Positions 62,672-64,000 of a DNA stretch of 64,000 nucleotides are shown here, piece by piece (position 1 is the stretch's first letter; each line of letters starts with the position of its first letter). This DNA is from Sphingomonadales bacterium Ga0077531 (GTDB taxonomy: Bacteria > Pseudomonadota > Alphaproteobacteria > Sphingomonadales > Sphingomonadaceae). The stretch is from assembly GCA_001464915.1 (NCBI GenBank), contig LNED01000007.1, positions 46,460 through 110,459 of the forward strand, written 5' to 3'. Under the pieces are notes generated by a model. It saw only the letters and a list, made by a program, of their open reading frames with translations, was not told where the DNA came from and searched no databases. The position numbers and the translations under genes are program-made.

Positions 62672-63801
62672 ACACCGCAACCGCCCGCGGGATTGTGCCG
62701 GCTCCCATAGCACGCCAGCCTTGGGAAATGCTGATCCCGCTGGTGCTGCTCACCACATTTGGCGGGCTGGTGCTGTATTCGGCCGGCGGCGGCGCGATGC
62801 AGCCGTTCGCGCAGTCGCACTTTATCCGCTTTGCAGTGTTCTCCGTAATGACCGCCATCATCGCCTCGCTCCCTCGTGAAGCGGTGCGGGTGCTGACTTA
62901 CCCAGGCTATCTGGTGGTCCTGCTGATGCTGCTTGGGGTGGAAATCGTCGGTCAGGTCGGAGGGGGTAGCCAGCGTTGGCTGGAATTCGGGCCGATCCGA
63001 ATACAGCCGTCCGAACTGATGAAGCCTGCCGTAGTGCTGGCAATGGCGCGGTTTTACGAAACGCTGCCGAACGGTTTGATCGGCACCTGGCGTTCAGCCG
63101 TGCCATCGGGAATGCTGATTGCACTGCCGATCGGATTGGTCTTGTTGCAGCCCGATCTTGGCACTTCGGTGGCGATTGCGTTTGGCGGCGTGGTGGTGAT
63201 GTTTCTCGCAGGCTTGCCGCTGTGGTGGTTCATGTCGGCTGCCGGCGTTGCGATTGCCGCGGCCCCGCTGGCCTATTTCTTCGCATTGCGCGACTATCAG
63301 CGCGCACGGGTGACGACCTTCCTCGATCCCGAAAATGATCCACTTGGGGCCGGTTACCACATCGCACAGTCCAAGATTGCGATCGGATCAGGCGGAATCT
63401 TCGGTAAGGGATTCAACAACGGTACGCAAAGCCACCTCAACTATTTGCCCGAACCGCATACCGACTTTGTGTTCGCCACAATGGCTGAGGAATGGGGGCT
63501 GATCGGGGGCGTGTTCGTGCTGACAATGTACGCGCTGATCTTGCGCTGGGGTTGGAAAGTGGCGAGCGAATCGCAAGACCGTTTCTGCGCGCTGCTGGCG
63601 GCGGGAGCGACCGCGACGATCTTCTTCTATATCGCAATCAATCTGCTGATGGTGATGGGTATGGCCCCGGCCAAAGGTATCCCGCTGCCGTGGATGAGCC
63701 ATGGCGGGTCGTCGATGATGACCAATATGATCTGCATCGGGCTGCTGATGATGGTGAACCGCTGGAATGCGGCGGCGCCGCGCCGCGGCCTGACCGGCTG
63801 A
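62668..63801 (+). CDS. rodA: Peptidoglycan polymerase RodA (SEDS)
   Basis: RodA is the SEDS-family glycosyltransferase paired with PBP2. The 377-residue protein has ten helices and the family motifs GGGSQRWLEFGPIRIQPSELMK, PDLGTSVAIAFGG, the WxxxQS...IGSGG region (AQSKIAIGSGGIFGKGF) and PHTDFVFATMAEEWG. A C-terminal GIPLPWMSHGGSSM is also present. It ends the rod operon. Confidence 0.97.
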   Translation: MNTATARGIVPAPIARQPWEMLIPLVLLTTFGGLVLYSAGGGAMQPFAQSHFIRFAVFSVMTAIIASLPREAVRVLTYPGYLVVLLMLLGVEIVGQVGGGSQRWLEFGPIRIQPSELMKPAVVLAMARFYETLPNGLIGTWRSAVPSGMLIALPIGLVLLQPDLGTSVAIAFGGVVVMFLAGLPLWWFMSAAGVAIAAAPLAYFFALRDYQRARVTTFLDPENDPLGAGYHIAQSKIAIGSGGIFGKGFNNGTQSHLNYLPEPHTDFVFATMAEEWGLIGGVFVLTMYALILRWGWKVASESQDRFCALLAAGATATIFFYIAINLLMVMGMAPAKGIPLPWMSHGGSSMMTNMICIGLLMMVNRWNAAAPRRGLTG

Positions 63802-63818
63802 CGAGAGGCAATTTCGGC

Positions 63819-63839
63819 GCGCGGCACGAAAAGCCGCGC
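63819..63839 (+). terminator. Hairpin after rodA, weak terminator
   Basis: GCGCGGC (63819-63825) pairs with GCCGCGC (63833-63839) around ACGAAAA. No clear T-run follows (AAGGGCTTG), so it is a candidate 3'-end or processing hairpin of the rod operon only. The rest of the 149-bp gap to tRNA-Lys shows nothing else convincing. Confidence 0.4.
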
Positions 63840-63950
63840 AAGGGCTTGCCATCAGAGCGATAGGCGTTAAATGCAGCGCCTCACGCGAATCAGGGGCTGC
63901 GCAGGCATCGCCGTTTCGCTGTCCGTACCCTTCGCGGGGATAGTCGGAAT

Positions 63951-64000
<50 letters not shown>

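Overview
The window reads as a contiguous chromosomal segment of an alphaproteobacterium, most likely a sphingomonad of the Erythrobacteraceae type. This is inferred from the high GC content, the gene families (DOMON-like protein, DUF6445, UrcA, the 'Vgr-related' HExxH protein, class-specific PpdK/GlyQS order) and alphaproteobacterial-type regulatory sequences. I see no IS element, prophage or CRISPR array. Almost everything is ordinary core genome, with 64 protein genes and one tRNA cut off by the right edge.

Layout: 1-3.8 kb holds the 5' part of radA (minus), a patatin-like lipase and a DUF6445 oxygenase. 3.9-11.9 kb is a proteostasis block: dnaK-dnaJ (minus, behind a heat-shock-type promoter), hrcA-grpE (minus), and divergent rph-rdgB, with a copper-chaperone lipoprotein and two small unknown genes between. 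11.9-24.1 kb carries a CAP-domain protein, hemW (no canonical start codon), a XerC/D recombinase, dedA, gshB, yraN, rsmI, an LpoA-like lipoprotein, parE, a DUF900 hydrolase, a class-A beta-lactamase-like protein and a MoxR ATPase. 24.1-31.9 kb has an 11-bp tandem repeat and a parS-like palindrome, a soluble chemoreceptor with inverted domain order, a VWA partner of MoxR, DUF817, an MFS transporter, the NamZ muramidase, TspO and a DOMON-like protein. 32-41.2 kb holds tyrS, a PilZ protein, an MFS transporter, cysK, an acyl-CoA dehydrogenase with its MerR regulator, hisI, comF and a methyltransferase. A 409-bp gap between hisI and comF contains a probable unassigned structured RNA with a strong intrinsic terminator. 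41.2-47 kb is glyQ-glyS-ppdK. 47-51.3 kb is the most unusual accessory stretch: a UrcA gene behind five degenerate 21-bp direct repeats, then a translationally coupled run of small membrane proteins around a 64-residue HTH regulator, then two tandem TraB/GumN proteins. 51.4-57.7 kb has rplY, pth, a P-loop kinase, an SDR with a Tat-type signal, ychF and mutL. 57.9-63.8 kb is the rod-shape operon mreB-mreC-mreD-mrdA-rodA, followed by tRNA-Lys(CTT).

Functional threads: heat-shock chaperones are split into two transcription units. Cell-wall functions recur (LpoA-like, beta-lactamase-like, NamZ, rod operon). There is also a translation set (GlyRS, TyrRS, L25, Pth, tRNA-Lys). Two coding genes, glyS and mutL, carry palindromic repeat elements inserted in frame in linkers. 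The best candidates for undescribed biology are the repeat array and membrane/HTH module at 47.1-49.4 kb, the structured RNA at 39.4-39.65 kb and the parS-like site at 24.2 kb. None of these is established by sequence inspection alone.
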